A stretch of 34,629 nt of DNA from Bacteroidaceae bacterium (GTDB lineage Bacteria > Bacteroidota > Bacteroidia > Bacteroidales > Bacteroidaceae), in the NCBI GenBank assembly GCA_011959205.1, contig BLLV01000197.1:1-34629 (forward strand). The letters are read 5' to 3'. Shown one piece after another: positions 1 to 8,914 of the stretch; the stretch's first letter is position 1; each line of letters opens with the position of its first letter. Both the position numbers and the translations under genes were made by a program. The notes below the pieces were generated by a model that was given only the letters and a program-made list of their open reading frames with translations, was not told where the DNA came from and searched no databases.

Positions 1-132
1 ACATCGACTACTGTTATCAATGGCGTTCGTCCGTGGGATGACAAACGTTATTATTATCCGATACCTTTGAATGAACTGCTCATGAATCCGGAATTGAAAC
101 AGAATCCGGGTTGGAAAGACATTAACAGATAA
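1..132 (+). CDS. SusD/RagB-like outer-membrane lipoprotein, C-terminal fragment
   Basis: The window opens inside an open frame whose last 43 codons are visible before TAA at 130-132. The residues include YYYPIPLNELLMNPELKQNP followed by GW, the usual C-terminal end of SusD/RagB proteins, where a PIP..E...NP.L.QN.GW pattern is typical. SusD proteins sit on the cell surface as a lid on a SusC TonB-dependent transporter and bind glycans. A SusC gene is therefore expected upstream of the window, which is inference. The next gene starts 22 bases downstream on the same strand, which fits one polysaccharide-utilisation operon. The substrate cannot be read from this fragment. Confidence 0.85.
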   Translation, partial: TSTTVINGVRPWDDKRYYYPIPLNELLMNPELKQNPGWKDINR

Positions 133-154
133 CAGATTAATATAGTGTAAGACC

Positions 155-1321
155 ATGAAAAGAAATGTATATATATTGGCAGGAATGCTTTCACTTGGAG
201 CTTTGTTTACCGGGTGTGACGACGATGATAATGTGGGCAAAGCCGTGAATATCACAGTAACAGATGCAAAGAACTTGGAAAGTGACATCTTCGGGGTGGT
301 GGTGACAGAAGGCCAGCCCTTGCAATTGAAACCGTTTATCATGCCCGAAAGCGCAAGAGAAAATGCAGTGAGTTATCATTTTGCCGGTGAACCTACTGGG
401 GCTATTGATTTGAGTGCGGACGGATTGATAACTCCCAAATTGGTGACTCCTGCCACCGGGGCTATTCCAAATCCGTTGGGTACGGATACAATTATTGTAA
501 GAGTAGATGATGGCTCAGGCACATTTGTGAAATATCCGGTTCGGGTAATCAGCAATGTAGTGGTTGTTTCTAGTATTACCATTCAGTCTGCCGGACAAAG
601 TATAGAGGTGGAAAATGGTAAGACTTTCGATTTGGCTCAATATGTCACAGTCAATCCGGGCAATGCTACAGACAAGAGTGTCACTTATTCTTCAGAAGAC
701 GAAACGGTGGCTATTGTCAACCAACAGGGTGTGATTACCATTGTAGGTGAAGTGGGCCAGACTACCAATGTGCTGGTAACCGCTAACGATAGAGGCGGAC
801 AATCGGCGGTTTGCCGGGTGAAAGTGGCGGCCGAAGCTCCTATGTATGTTGGTTTCCCTTATTCGGAAAAATGGAAGGCAACTTCTAATTTGGGCGCGAA
901 GGAAGGTGATATACAAAACTTGTTTGATGATAAGAACGGAACTTTCTGGTGCCCGGATATTAAGACGCGTCCTGTTTATGATCCCGTTTGCTATCTGGAC
1001 ATTGATTTGGGAGAAGTAATCAAGTTTGGGCAGTTGGGATACAGACATCGTAGCTTGAATTATTCTCATTTGCAATGTCATACTTTTAAGCTGGAAGCCA
1101 AAAAGGCGGAAGGTGATACATGGACAGACTTGGGCGAATATGTGACCGAAAAACTGAAAGTGGATGATTACCAGTTGTTCCCAGTAGAACCGGTGGAGGC
1201 TCGTTATATTCGGATTACCTTTATCAAGGGACATCTGAGAGATGGATATACTGATTGGGATTATCAAGAAAACGGTAATGTTTCAGTAGGAGATTTACAA
1301 GTGTTTATTTATAACAGATGA
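155..1321 (+). CDS. Surface glycan-binding lipoprotein (SusE/F position) with Ig-like and F5/8 type C-like domains
   Basis: This 388-residue protein begins with a lipoprotein signal peptide and lipobox FTGC, giving lipidated Cys21. Four Asp residues follow directly; an acidic run after the Cys is the known Bacteroidetes surface-export signal, so the protein is probably on the outer face of the outer membrane. Two beta-rich Ig-like segments, the second resembling BIG2 domains, cover about residues 30-135 and 137-228. Residues about 232-388 look like a discoidin/F5-8 type C carbohydrate-binding module (a GDIQNLFDDKNGTFW segment, then LDIDLGEV, then a closing RYIRITF pattern). Its place 22 bases after a susD-like gene is where surface glycan-binding proteins sit in such loci. 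The ligand is unknown. No catalytic domain is visible. Confidence 0.8.
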   Translation: MKRNVYILAGMLSLGALFTGCDDDDNVGKAVNITVTDAKNLESDIFGVVVTEGQPLQLKPFIMPESARENAVSYHFAGEPTGAIDLSADGLITPKLVTPATGAIPNPLGTDTIIVRVDDGSGTFVKYPVRVISNVVVVSSITIQSAGQSIEVENGKTFDLAQYVTVNPGNATDKSVTYSSEDETVAIVNQQGVITIVGEVGQTTNVLVTANDRGGQSAVCRVKVAAEAPMYVGFPYSEKWKATSNLGAKEGDIQNLFDDKNGTFWCPDIKTRPVYDPVCYLDIDLGEVIKFGQLGYRHRSLNYSHLQCHTFKLEAKKAEGDTWTDLGEYVTEKLKVDDYQLFPVEPVEARYIRITFIKGHLRDGYTDWDYQENGNVSVGDLQVFIYNR

Positions 1322-1336
1322 TTTAATATCAACTGT

Positions 1337-1368
1337 AAAAAGGGAAATCCTACAAGATTTCCCTTTTT
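1337..1368 (+). terminator. Intrinsic terminator after the surface-lipoprotein operon
   Basis: There is a perfect 13-bp stem, AAAAAGGGAAATC (1337-1349) with GATTTCCCTTTTT (1356-1368), and a 6-base loop. A T-rich run continues past the stem. It lies 16 bases after the lipoprotein stop codon and before the promoter of the hybrid regulator, so it separates the structural operon from the regulator. The A/T flanks make it potentially bidirectional. Confidence 0.85.
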
Positions 1369-1394
1369 CTTTTTCTTTGCTGTTATCTTTTCCG

Positions 1395-1402
1395 TATCTT
1401 TG
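1395..1402 (+). promoter_or_regulatory. Bacteroidetes -7 promoter element (TATCTTTG) for the hybrid regulator
   Basis: TATCTTTG matches the Bacteroidetes consensus TAnnTTTG. It lies 33 bases before the ATG of the hybrid two-component gene and just after the terminator. A T-rich stretch stands in place of a clear -33 TTTG. The regulator therefore probably has its own basal promoter. Confidence 0.6.
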
Positions 1403-1434
1403 TTTTGTAAATGAATCTCAATCTTTAACTGATC

Positions 1435-4400
1435 ATGAAAAACAGATATATAGCTCTTTTTTTAATTCTATTTTATTTCATATCCTCTTGTATGGCGGTG
1501 GGCAACTATAAGTTCCGTACCCTTTCACCCGATGGTGGTTTCTATTATGATGGAATAAAAGCAATAGAGCAAGACAAGGAGGGATTTATCTGGACTATGA
1601 TGGACTATGAACTTTATCGGTTCGACGGTTACCAATATAAAAAATATTATCCTTATTTTGCAGCAATGGCTCCTGACAGAAGGTGGGTATTTAATAATAT
1701 GGCGGCCGACTTGTCAGGCAATTTGTATGTGAATACAAACAATGGGGTATATGGTTATGACCGTTATTCTGACAGATTCCGGAGAATTTGTGATGCTGTA
1801 AGTCATGTCAGGGTGGATAAAACAAATAATGTATGGGTGAGGAGTCGAGAAAAGTGGCATATCTTGAATGTGGAGACAGGAGAGATGGATACATTAAGAT
1901 ATGACGGTGAGATTCCCCGGTTTGTCAATACGGCTTTTTGTACCCATCATCAGGATGTATATACTTTTATAGGACGGAAAGTGTATCGCTTCAATAAGGT
2001 AAAGAAGGAATTTTCCCTTTGTCTTACATTGCCGGAGGCAAGTGGCAATATTCGTTTTTCATGGGCAAGTATGGGAAAACTATGGGTTTACACGAATAAT
2101 TCTATTTTGTACAAGATAGAATTGTCTGCTTTCCATATAGAGGCGCATTACAAGTTGCTGGATGAATATACGGGAAATTCATTACGTACATTTTATATTG
2201 ACGGAAAAGGCTGTGTGTGGTTTGGAACCATTGACGGTATTTATATATTCAATCCTGTTGATGGCGAATTGTCTCATTATAAAAATTCCCGGACAGAACC
2301 TTTCAGCCTGCCTAACAACTCTATCTGGACCATCAGTGGAGACCGCCAGGGGAATGTATGGGTAGGCACCTATTCGGGAAATTTATGTTATGTTAATGTA
2401 GAAGAGAAGGATGCTTTCCGTACTTATCATCCTCAGGAAGGTGGCCTGAACCATACGCCGGTAAGTGCGTTTGCCGAAGATCGGGAATATGTGTGGATAG
2501 CTACGGAAGGAGGTGGGGTGAACCGCATGAATAAGACCACAGGGGAGTTCAGTTACATTACCAGCAAAAATGGCATCACTTCGAATAATATAAAATCATT
2601 GGTGACGGATTCAGGACATAAACTGTGGATTTCTACTTTTATGGGTGGAATAGATGTATATGATAAAGCACTACGCAAGGTGACTAATTATCAGCGGGTG
2701 AAAGGTGATTCCGGCTCTCCATTGGTGAATGATGTGCGTAAGGCGATCGTAGAAGGTGATTCGGGGGTATGGGTGGCATATCAATATCAGAAGGCGGAAG
2801 TATCTTATTTTTCGTTTCGTGACAAAACATTCACCCACTTCTGTTTGGATAGCGTAAGTCGTACCGCTTATTTATTTGATATTCTCAGGCAAGGTGAAAA
2901 GACTTTGTGGGCCATCAGTAACGAAACTCTCTATCGTATGGATATGGATACACATATCGTGGAGAAAATGGTGCCTGATAATGGTGCTTATTGGGGGATG
3001 TTTACTTTTTGTTTGGATGATTCCGGCAATATTTGGATTGGTACTATTGGTAACGGACTTGTTCGGTTTGACATTAATACATCACGTTTTATTCCTTTGA
3101 AAGAGGTGTTGCACCAAGGCGTTTATTCCATTTACAGCATTTGTTATGATGAAGGAAAAATATGGATGGGAACAGATGATGGATTGTATTGTTATGATGT
3201 GGCTCATAACCAACTTATGAGTTTTGATAAAAAAGAAGATACGCAGGGACAGGTATATTATCCTTTGGCTTGCATGAAGGGAATGGATGGTTTGCTTTAT
3301 TTTGGCGGAACGAATGGGTTCTCTGTTATTGATCCTCAAAAGATTGCTTACAATCGTAAAAAACCTAAAGCGATTATTTCTGATTTTTTCATTGACCACC
3401 AGTCTGTTCATCCTGATTGTGTAGTCAGTGATTCTTTGTCTGAAATAGTGCTTGACTATGATCAAACGAATTTTGGTTTTCGGTTTTCTTCTGACAATTA
3501 CCATATTCCGCAAAAGAACCGTTTCAGATATCGATTGAGAAAATATGATGACCAGTGGATTACTACAAATGCCCAAAACCGCACTGCCATGTATTCGAAA
3601 GTACCTGCCGGTACTTATTATTTTGAAGTGTATACAGCCAACAATGATGGGGTGTGGAGTGATATGCCTACTGTGATAAAGATTACCCGAAAACCTGCTC
3701 CCTGGTATAGCTGGCCTGCATATATATTTTATGTGTTGATTGTGACGGGAATAGTTTGGCTGATTTATAAACACTATGCAGATAAAAAGAAACTGAAAAT
3801 GCAACTTTATTTGGAAAGTGTGGAAAAAGATAAAAAGGAGCAGATTCATCAGGCGCAACTGCGTTTCTTTACGAATATTTCGCATGATTTCAGAACACCG
3901 CTTTCGCTTATCATTGCGGCATTGGACAAATTGAGAAAGGAGGGATTGAAAGAGTATTATTACCGGATACTGAATGGCAACGCGCAGCGTCTGCTTAATT
4001 TGGTGAATGAGTTGATGGATTTCAGAACGGTGGAGAACGGTATGATGAAGTTGGAACTGCAACCTTTGGACATAAATCGGATAGTAAAGGATATAGCTGA
4101 TGATTTTGTGGATTATGCCCAACAACGGAATATTGAATTCAGGGTGGCATGTGATGCGACATTGCCAACCGCTGTTTATGCAGACAAAAATATCATTGAG
4201 AAGATAGTGATGAATCTTTTGAATAATGCTTTTAAATATACGCGTGACAGTGGAAAGGTCATATTGGAAACAAGAAATGGAAAAGAGGGCTTCTTATCAC
4301 AATATAAGAATCATTTTGTGGTAGGCGAATATATAGACAATGCTTTCTCTATTATAGTCAGTGATACGGGAGTGGGTATTTCTCATGATTCAATCAGTAA

Positions 4401-5469
4401 TGTGTTTGAGCGGTTTTATAAGGTGAATACCGTCAATGCAGACTCACATTTGGGCACAGGAATCGGGTTGGCACTTGTAAAGAGTCTGGTGTTGCTTCAC
4501 AAAGGTTGTATTTCTATTTTTAGTGAAAGAGAACAAGGAACCGATATGGTGGTCCGTTTACCTTTGGACAGTACTGTTTTTGCCGAAGCTGATTTTATGA
4601 AGTGTAGAGAAACCGAATCTGTGGAACCTGTTCGGCATAACGTAGCTGCTGTGGAACCTCTTGGCTATGCGAAAGGGGTGGAGGATGGGCTTTTGCGTTC
4701 TACCAAAAAGAAAATATTGATAACAGAAGACAATGAAGACTTGAGGATGCTGATAGCTGAGTCATTGTCCGATGATTTTCTGGTGATGCAGGCTGCTGAT
4801 GGCATGGAGGCACTGAGACAGATGGAGGATACAGACTTTGATTTGGTTATTAGTGATATTATGATGCCTAATAAAGATGGAGTTTCACTATGTGATGATA
4901 TAAAAAGAAACATGAACACTTCACATATACCGGTTATTTTGTTGACAGCCAAAACTAGTCTGGAAAGTAAGATTGAAGGTGTAGATTCCGGAGCCGACTT
5001 GTATTTTGAGAAACCGGTGGATTTGACTTATTTGAAACTGTCTATTCATAATCTGTTCAAAAATCGGCAACAATTGAAAGAGCATTATGCTAAAAATTAT
5101 TATGCAGATAGCAGTGAATTGTCTTCTAACGAACAAGACAATAAATTTCTGAAACAATTCATATCTTTTATAGAGTCGAATATGGACCAGCCTGAGATGG
5201 ATATCAATCGGATTGCTTCGGAATTGTCTATGAGCAGAAGTAAGCTTTATACCAAAGTGAAAAGCCTGACAGGAAAATCAATTGTGGAGTTTGTATTACA
5301 TTGTCGGCTTCGCAAGGCTGCTAAACTGATTATAGAAGAGAATATGACTATGAGGGAGGTCATGATGCATATCGGGATTGAAAGCCAACCTTATTTTACC
5401 AATTCATTTAAAAAGGTATTTGGTGAAACTCCTACATCTTTTGCTGCAAAGCACAGAAAAAAAGGCTGA
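1435..5469 (+). CDS. Hybrid two-component system (HTCS) glycan sensor/transcription regulator
   Basis: This 1344-residue protein combines sensor, kinase and regulator. A signal peptide (MKNRYIALFLILFYF, then ISSCMA) leads into a periplasmic region of many Reg_prop/two-component propeller repeats (W-[VIM]-G-T motifs, for example WFGTIDG, WVGTYSG and WIGTIGNG) and a Y_Y_Y-like domain before the membrane. A transmembrane helix lies at about 760-780. The HisKA motif FFTNISHDFRTP gives His817. The ATPase region shows NLLNNAFKYT, DTGVGIS and GTGIGLAL. A receiver domain (ISDIMMPN) has phosphoacceptor Asp1141. The last ~108 residues are an AraC-type HTH. HTCS proteins sense oligosaccharides in the periplasm and activate the linked locus. 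Lying between the surface proteins and the GH105-GH2-GH29 genes, it probably controls both. All catalytic residues appear intact. Confidence 0.95.
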   Translation: MKNRYIALFLILFYFISSCMAVGNYKFRTLSPDGGFYYDGIKAIEQDKEGFIWTMMDYELYRFDGYQYKKYYPYFAAMAPDRRWVFNNMAADLSGNLYVNTNNGVYGYDRYSDRFRRICDAVSHVRVDKTNNVWVRSREKWHILNVETGEMDTLRYDGEIPRFVNTAFCTHHQDVYTFIGRKVYRFNKVKKEFSLCLTLPEASGNIRFSWASMGKLWVYTNNSILYKIELSAFHIEAHYKLLDEYTGNSLRTFYIDGKGCVWFGTIDGIYIFNPVDGELSHYKNSRTEPFSLPNNSIWTISGDRQGNVWVGTYSGNLCYVNVEEKDAFRTYHPQEGGLNHTPVSAFAEDREYVWIATEGGGVNRMNKTTGEFSYITSKNGITSNNIKSLVTDSGHKLWISTFMGGIDVYDKALRKVTNYQRVKGDSGSPLVNDVRKAIVEGDSGVWVAYQYQKAEVSYFSFRDKTFTHFCLDSVSRTAYLFDILRQGEKTLWAISNETLYRMDMDTHIVEKMVPDNGAYWGMFTFCLDDSGNIWIGTIGNGLVRFDINTSRFIPLKEVLHQGVYSIYSICYDEGKIWMGTDDGLYCYDVAHNQLMSFDKKEDTQGQVYYPLACMKGMDGLLYFGGTNGFSVIDPQKIAYNRKKPKAIISDFFIDHQSVHPDCVVSDSLSEIVLDYDQTNFGFRFSSDNYHIPQKNRFRYRLRKYDDQWITTNAQNRTAMYSKVPAGTYYFEVYTANNDGVWSDMPTVIKITRKPAPWYSWPAYIFYVLIVTGIVWLIYKHYADKKKLKMQLYLESVEKDKKEQIHQAQLRFFTNISHDFRTPLSLIIAALDKLRKEGLKEYYYRILNGNAQRLLNLVNELMDFRTVENGMMKLELQPLDINRIVKDIADDFVDYAQQRNIEFRVACDATLPTAVYADKNIIEKIVMNLLNNAFKYTRDSGKVILETRNGKEGFLSQYKNHFVVGEYIDNAFSIIVSDTGVGISHDSISNVFERFYKVNTVNADSHLGTGIGLALVKSLVLLHKGCISIFSEREQGTDMVVRLPLDSTVFAEADFMKCRETESVEPVRHNVAAVEPLGYAKGVEDGLLRSTKKKILITEDNEDLRMLIAESLSDDFLVMQAADGMEALRQMEDTDFDLVISDIMMPNKDGVSLCDDIKRNMNTSHIPVILLTAKTSLESKIEGVDSGADLYFEKPVDLTYLKLSIHNLFKNRQQLKEHYAKNYYADSSELSSNEQDNKFLKQFISFIESNMDQPEMDINRIASELSMSRSKLYTKVKSLTGKSIVEFVLHCRLRKAAKLIIEENMTMREVMMHIGIESQPYFTNSFKKVFGETPTSFAAKHRKKG

Positions 5470-5528
5470 AAAAACAATAGAATAAAACAATTGGCAATAA
5501 GAGTAACATTCCGGAATGATAAAGTCTC

Positions 5529-5536
5529 TATTTTTG
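5529..5536 (+). promoter_or_regulatory. -7 promoter element (TATTTTTG) upstream of the GH105 gene
   Basis: TATTTTTG fits TAnnTTTG and is followed by CAT. Transcription would start near 5541. This favours the ATG at 5561 over the upstream in-frame ATG at 5516, which would lie before the transcript start. The -33 region is weak, as is common for regulator-dependent promoters. Confidence 0.45.
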
Positions 5537-5560
5537 CATAAATTTTATAGAAAGAGAAAA

Positions 5561-6691
5561 ATGAGAAGACCTTTATTTGTTTTTGTAATTGCTGTATTGC
5601 TAATGCTTTCTGCCCGCATGGCGGGAGCTGTTCCTCAGACTGCCTCTGATATAAGGAAACTGACGGAACGTGTGGCGGAATGGCAGATAAAAAATTTTAC
5701 TTATCAGAAAGAAGGAAATCTGCATGACTATGGTATTGATGCATGGACGAATGCTGTACTTTATGTAGGAATGTTGAAATGGACACAGTCATTGGAAACC
5801 CCATCGGTTTATTTGGACTGGTTGATGAAAATAGGGGAGGAGAATCGGTGGAAGATTCCGGCCAATTTTGCCAACTATCCTAAATATCAATATTATCATG
5901 CAGATGAACTATGTGTAGGGCAATTCTATTTGGGCATGTACGATCGATACGGAAAGGATATAATGCTTCATGCCGTACAAGAACGTTTGGATTGGATCAT
6001 GACTCATCCGGCAGATACTGCTATGAGGTATTTCAATAAGCAATGCTGGAGTTGGTGTGATGCTTTGTTTATGGCACCTCCGGTTTATGCGCATCTGGCA
6101 AAGATCACTAGTGAGCCTCGTTATCTGGAATTTATGCATGAGCATTTTTTGCGTACTTATCATCATTTATATGATCAGACGAATCATTTGTTTTTTCGCG
6201 ACGACAGTTACTTTGCCAAGAAGGAAATCAATGGGGCTCCTGTTTTTTGGGGAAGAGGAAATGGTTGGGTGCTGGCTGGCATTGCCAATATCCTTGAATT
6301 GTTGCCGGAAGATTCAAAGTTTCGTTCTTTCTATGTGCAATTGTTCACGGAACTTGCTTCTAGATTGAGACAGTTGCAGGACAAGGAAGGGTTCTGGCAT
6401 GCTAGTCTGCTAGATCCGGCCAGCTATCCGTCACCCGAAACAAGTTCTACCGCTTTGATAACTTATGGGTTGGCTTATGGGCTGAACCACCATTTGCTGG
6501 ACGAATCTTATCTTCCGGTTGTTCGTAAAGGTTGGAAAGCATTGGTTTCTACTGTGGACAAAAATGGCAAGGTGGGCTGGATACAACCTATTGGAGCAGA
6601 TCCTAAGAAAGTAACACGTGAGATGACTGCTGTTTATGGAGTGGGAGCATTCCTTATGGCGGCAACAGAGATCATGGAACTAATAGAATAA
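5561..6691 (+). CDS. GH105 unsaturated uronyl (rhamnogalacturonyl/glucuronyl) hydrolase, secreted
   Basis: I choose the ATG at 5561 (376 residues). It gives a clean signal peptide (MRRPLFVFVIAVLLMLSARM, then AGA), and the -7 element at 5529 lies between it and the alternative ATG at 5516. The rest is an (alpha/alpha)6 barrel of the YteR/YesR family. WGRGNGW at 230-236 is a family hallmark. HADELCVGQFYL (Asp115) and WCDALFMAPP (Asp167) carry the conserved active-site acids. GH105 enzymes remove the 4,5-unsaturated uronic acid that polysaccharide lyases leave at the non-reducing end, so a lyase elsewhere in the locus is expected. The location is probably periplasmic. It is 92 bases downstream of the regulator stop and 19 bases upstream of a GH2 gene, probably one transcript. 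Confidence 0.9.
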   Translation: MRRPLFVFVIAVLLMLSARMAGAVPQTASDIRKLTERVAEWQIKNFTYQKEGNLHDYGIDAWTNAVLYVGMLKWTQSLETPSVYLDWLMKIGEENRWKIPANFANYPKYQYYHADELCVGQFYLGMYDRYGKDIMLHAVQERLDWIMTHPADTAMRYFNKQCWSWCDALFMAPPVYAHLAKITSEPRYLEFMHEHFLRTYHHLYDQTNHLFFRDDSYFAKKEINGAPVFWGRGNGWVLAGIANILELLPEDSKFRSFYVQLFTELASRLRQLQDKEGFWHASLLDPASYPSPETSSTALITYGLAYGLNHHLLDESYLPVVRKGWKALVSTVDKNGKVGWIQPIGADPKKVTREMTAVYGVGAFLMAATEIMELIE

Positions 6692-6710
6692 TTATTATAA
6701 ATCTTGTAAT

Positions 6711-8840
6711 ATGAAGAATAGAGACAGCCTTTTTTTATTTTTAGTGGTATGCTTTTCTTTTTTTTCTGTCCATCTAGTTCAGGCCAGAGAGATTATTTCC
6801 TTTAATGAAGGATGGAGTTTTAAGAAAGGTCCTTTTTCGAAAGACCCATTATTGTTTTCTGCAAGTTTCGAGGCTCGCTGGCAGAAAGTTAACGTTCCTC
6901 ATACATGGAATGCTACTGATATGCAGACTGAAATGAATACTTATTATGCCGGCGAGGCTTATTATAAAAAACAGTATACACCGGCGGCGGAACTGAAAGG
7001 TAAAAGGATATTCTTGCGTTTTCAGGGAGTCGGTTCCGTTGCCGAGGTGTATATTAACAAGACGTATGCCGGTAATCATAAAGGAGCTTATTCCGCTTTT
7101 GCTATTGAGATAAGCAAACTGCTGAAATATGGAGAGGTTAATGAGATTTTGGTAAAGGTGGACAATGCTCCTCGGCCTGATGTCATTCCGGTCAATAATA
7201 CCTTGTTCGGGGTATATGGAGGAATTTATCGTCCGGTGGAGTTGATTGTTACTGAGCCGATAAACATAGCCGTAACCGATTATGCATCGCCTGGTATTTA
7301 TATCAGTCAAAAGAATGTGAACCACAAGTCAGCTGAAGTGAATGTGAAGGTAAAACTGGAAAACAAGAAGGCGCAAGCTGAAAAAATTCAGGTTTCCACT
7401 ACAATTTATGAGCGCGACGGTAAAGTGAAAGCGCAACAATTGTTACCTGTGACGGTTTCACCACAAGGTAGACAAATCTATGAGCAGAACTTCACAATCA
7501 AGAATCCCCATTTATGGCAGGGACTGGAAGACCCTTATCTGTATAGGGTGGTAGTTCGTTTGCTGTCGGACGGAAAAATGATCGATGAGGTGATACAGCC
7601 TTTGGGGGTGAGGCATTATGAGTTGAAAGCTGCCGATGGGATGTATCTTAATGGTAAGAAAGTGCCTATGTATGGGGTATGCCGCCATCAGGATTGGTGG
7701 AAATTGGGAAGCGCATTGACAGATAAAGAACACGATACCGACTTGGCTATTATCAAAGAGATAGGTGCTACGACTATCCGTTTTGCACATTATCAGCAGG
7801 CGGAACGTATTTATGCAAAGTGTGACAGTATCGGTTTTATGGTGTGGGCGGAAATTCCGTTTGTGAATCGTGTCAGCACTCAGGAGGGTGGAAATGCCAA
7901 GCAACAATTGACCGAATTAATTCGGCAGAACTACAATCATCCTTCCATTTATATTTGGGGACTTCATAACGAGGTGTACACTCCTTATAACTATACAGTA
8001 TCGTTGACTACCGAACTGAACGACCTTGCCAAGACTGAAGATCCTTATCGTATGACTGCTTCGGTGAATGGCTATTCGGTTGTCAATCAGGAGTCGAATT
8101 TGAATGCTGATGTACAAGGTATCAATCATTATTTCGGTTGGTATGGAGGAAAGATCAGTGATATAGAAAAATGGGTGACAGGTTTGGAAAAGAATTTCCC
8201 TAATTATCGTGTGATTTTTTCAGAATATGGTGCTGAGGCTAATATTCACCAACAGGAGGAAGTTGTGGGAGAAGTGGGAAGATATTTTTCTCAATTCTAT
8301 CCAGAGACATTCTCTACTAAATTCCATGAAATTCAGTGGGGAGTCATTTCTAAACATCCTTATTTGATAGCTTCTTATATTTGGAATACTTTCGATTTTG
8401 CTACTCCTGCAACAGCGCAAGGTGGCGTGAAAGCACGCAATATGAAAGGTTTGGTAACTTTTGATAGACAGACAAAAAAAGATCCTTTTTACTGGTATAA
8501 AGCCAATTGGAGCAAAGAACCGGTACTTTACATAACCCAGCGGAGAGCTACCGAACGCGAGAATGAGGTAACACCGGTTACCGTGTATTGTAATGTGGGC
8601 ACTCCCCATTTGGTGGTGAATGGAATAGAGGTGACTGCTTTCAAGAAAGGAACTACATCGGTGCATTATATCTTTGAGAACGTGAAACTGAACCAAGGAG
8701 AAAATGTGATTGAGGCACGAGTGGATCATCAGGGGGAAACGATGAAAGATGTTATCCGTTGGAATTATTCACCCGAAAACAAGAACAGACTGAATTTGTC
8801 CGATCCGAAAGAAAAAACAAAGGAACATGTAGGACTTTAA
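6711..8840 (+). CDS. GH2 family glycoside hydrolase (beta-galactosidase/beta-glucuronidase type)
   Basis: This 709-residue protein has a signal peptide ending near VQA. It then shows the GH2 sugar-binding (jelly-roll) domain with the VPHTWN motif, an Ig-like domain, and a TIM barrel beginning near LNGKKVPMYGVCRHQD. The acid/base is Glu421 in WGLHNEVY and the nucleophile is Glu505 in FSEYGAE; both are intact. The C-terminus (about 600-690) looks like another Ig-like domain. GH2 includes beta-galactosidases, beta-glucuronidases, beta-mannosidases and L-arabinopyranosidases. The overall pattern is closest to Bacteroides beta-galactosidase annotations, but I cannot settle the sugar from sequence. 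The GH105 and GH29 neighbours fit stepwise removal of uronate, galactose-type and fucose residues from one oligosaccharide. Confidence 0.9.
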   Translation: MKNRDSLFLFLVVCFSFFSVHLVQAREIISFNEGWSFKKGPFSKDPLLFSASFEARWQKVNVPHTWNATDMQTEMNTYYAGEAYYKKQYTPAAELKGKRIFLRFQGVGSVAEVYINKTYAGNHKGAYSAFAIEISKLLKYGEVNEILVKVDNAPRPDVIPVNNTLFGVYGGIYRPVELIVTEPINIAVTDYASPGIYISQKNVNHKSAEVNVKVKLENKKAQAEKIQVSTTIYERDGKVKAQQLLPVTVSPQGRQIYEQNFTIKNPHLWQGLEDPYLYRVVVRLLSDGKMIDEVIQPLGVRHYELKAADGMYLNGKKVPMYGVCRHQDWWKLGSALTDKEHDTDLAIIKEIGATTIRFAHYQQAERIYAKCDSIGFMVWAEIPFVNRVSTQEGGNAKQQLTELIRQNYNHPSIYIWGLHNEVYTPYNYTVSLTTELNDLAKTEDPYRMTASVNGYSVVNQESNLNADVQGINHYFGWYGGKISDIEKWVTGLEKNFPNYRVIFSEYGAEANIHQQEEVVGEVGRYFSQFYPETFSTKFHEIQWGVISKHPYLIASYIWNTFDFATPATAQGGVKARNMKGLVTFDRQTKKDPFYWYKANWSKEPVLYITQRRATERENEVTPVTVYCNVGTPHLVVNGIEVTAFKKGTTSVHYIFENVKLNQGENVIEARVDHQGETMKDVIRWNYSPENKNRLNLSDPKEKTKEHVGL

Positions 8841-8844
8841 TTTG

Positions 8845-8906
8845 TCAATGTGCCAATGGGCTAACTGCCATGCGGCACATTGATAAATTAGTACATTGAA
8901 AAATTA
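8845..8906 (+). repeat. Intergenic palindromic repeat with 8-bp periodic tail, copy 1
   Basis: In the GH2-GH29 gap, TCAATGTGCC (8845-8854) and GGCACATTGA (8874-8883) form a perfect 10-bp inverted repeat. An inner ATGG/CCAT pair makes it nearly a nested palindrome. The 33 bases from 8874 match 31739-31771 upstream of thrC at 27 of 33 positions. Both copies are made of 8-base units ending in ATT. This looks like a dispersed intergenic element rather than a simple terminator, because no T-run follows and the flanking genes are co-oriented. Confidence 0.6.
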
Positions 8907-8914
8907 TTTAAACC

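Noticed and set aside
3082-4125. Reverse-strand open frame of 347 codons inside the hybrid regulator gene
   Set aside because: It overlaps a fully supported kinase region, has a low-complexity His/Ile/Arg-rich composition typical of antisense reading, and shows no family motif or promoter.
5516-5560. Upstream in-frame ATG for the GH105 gene
   Set aside because: A promoter-like TATTTTTG lies between this ATG and 5561, and the signal peptide is cleaner from 5561.
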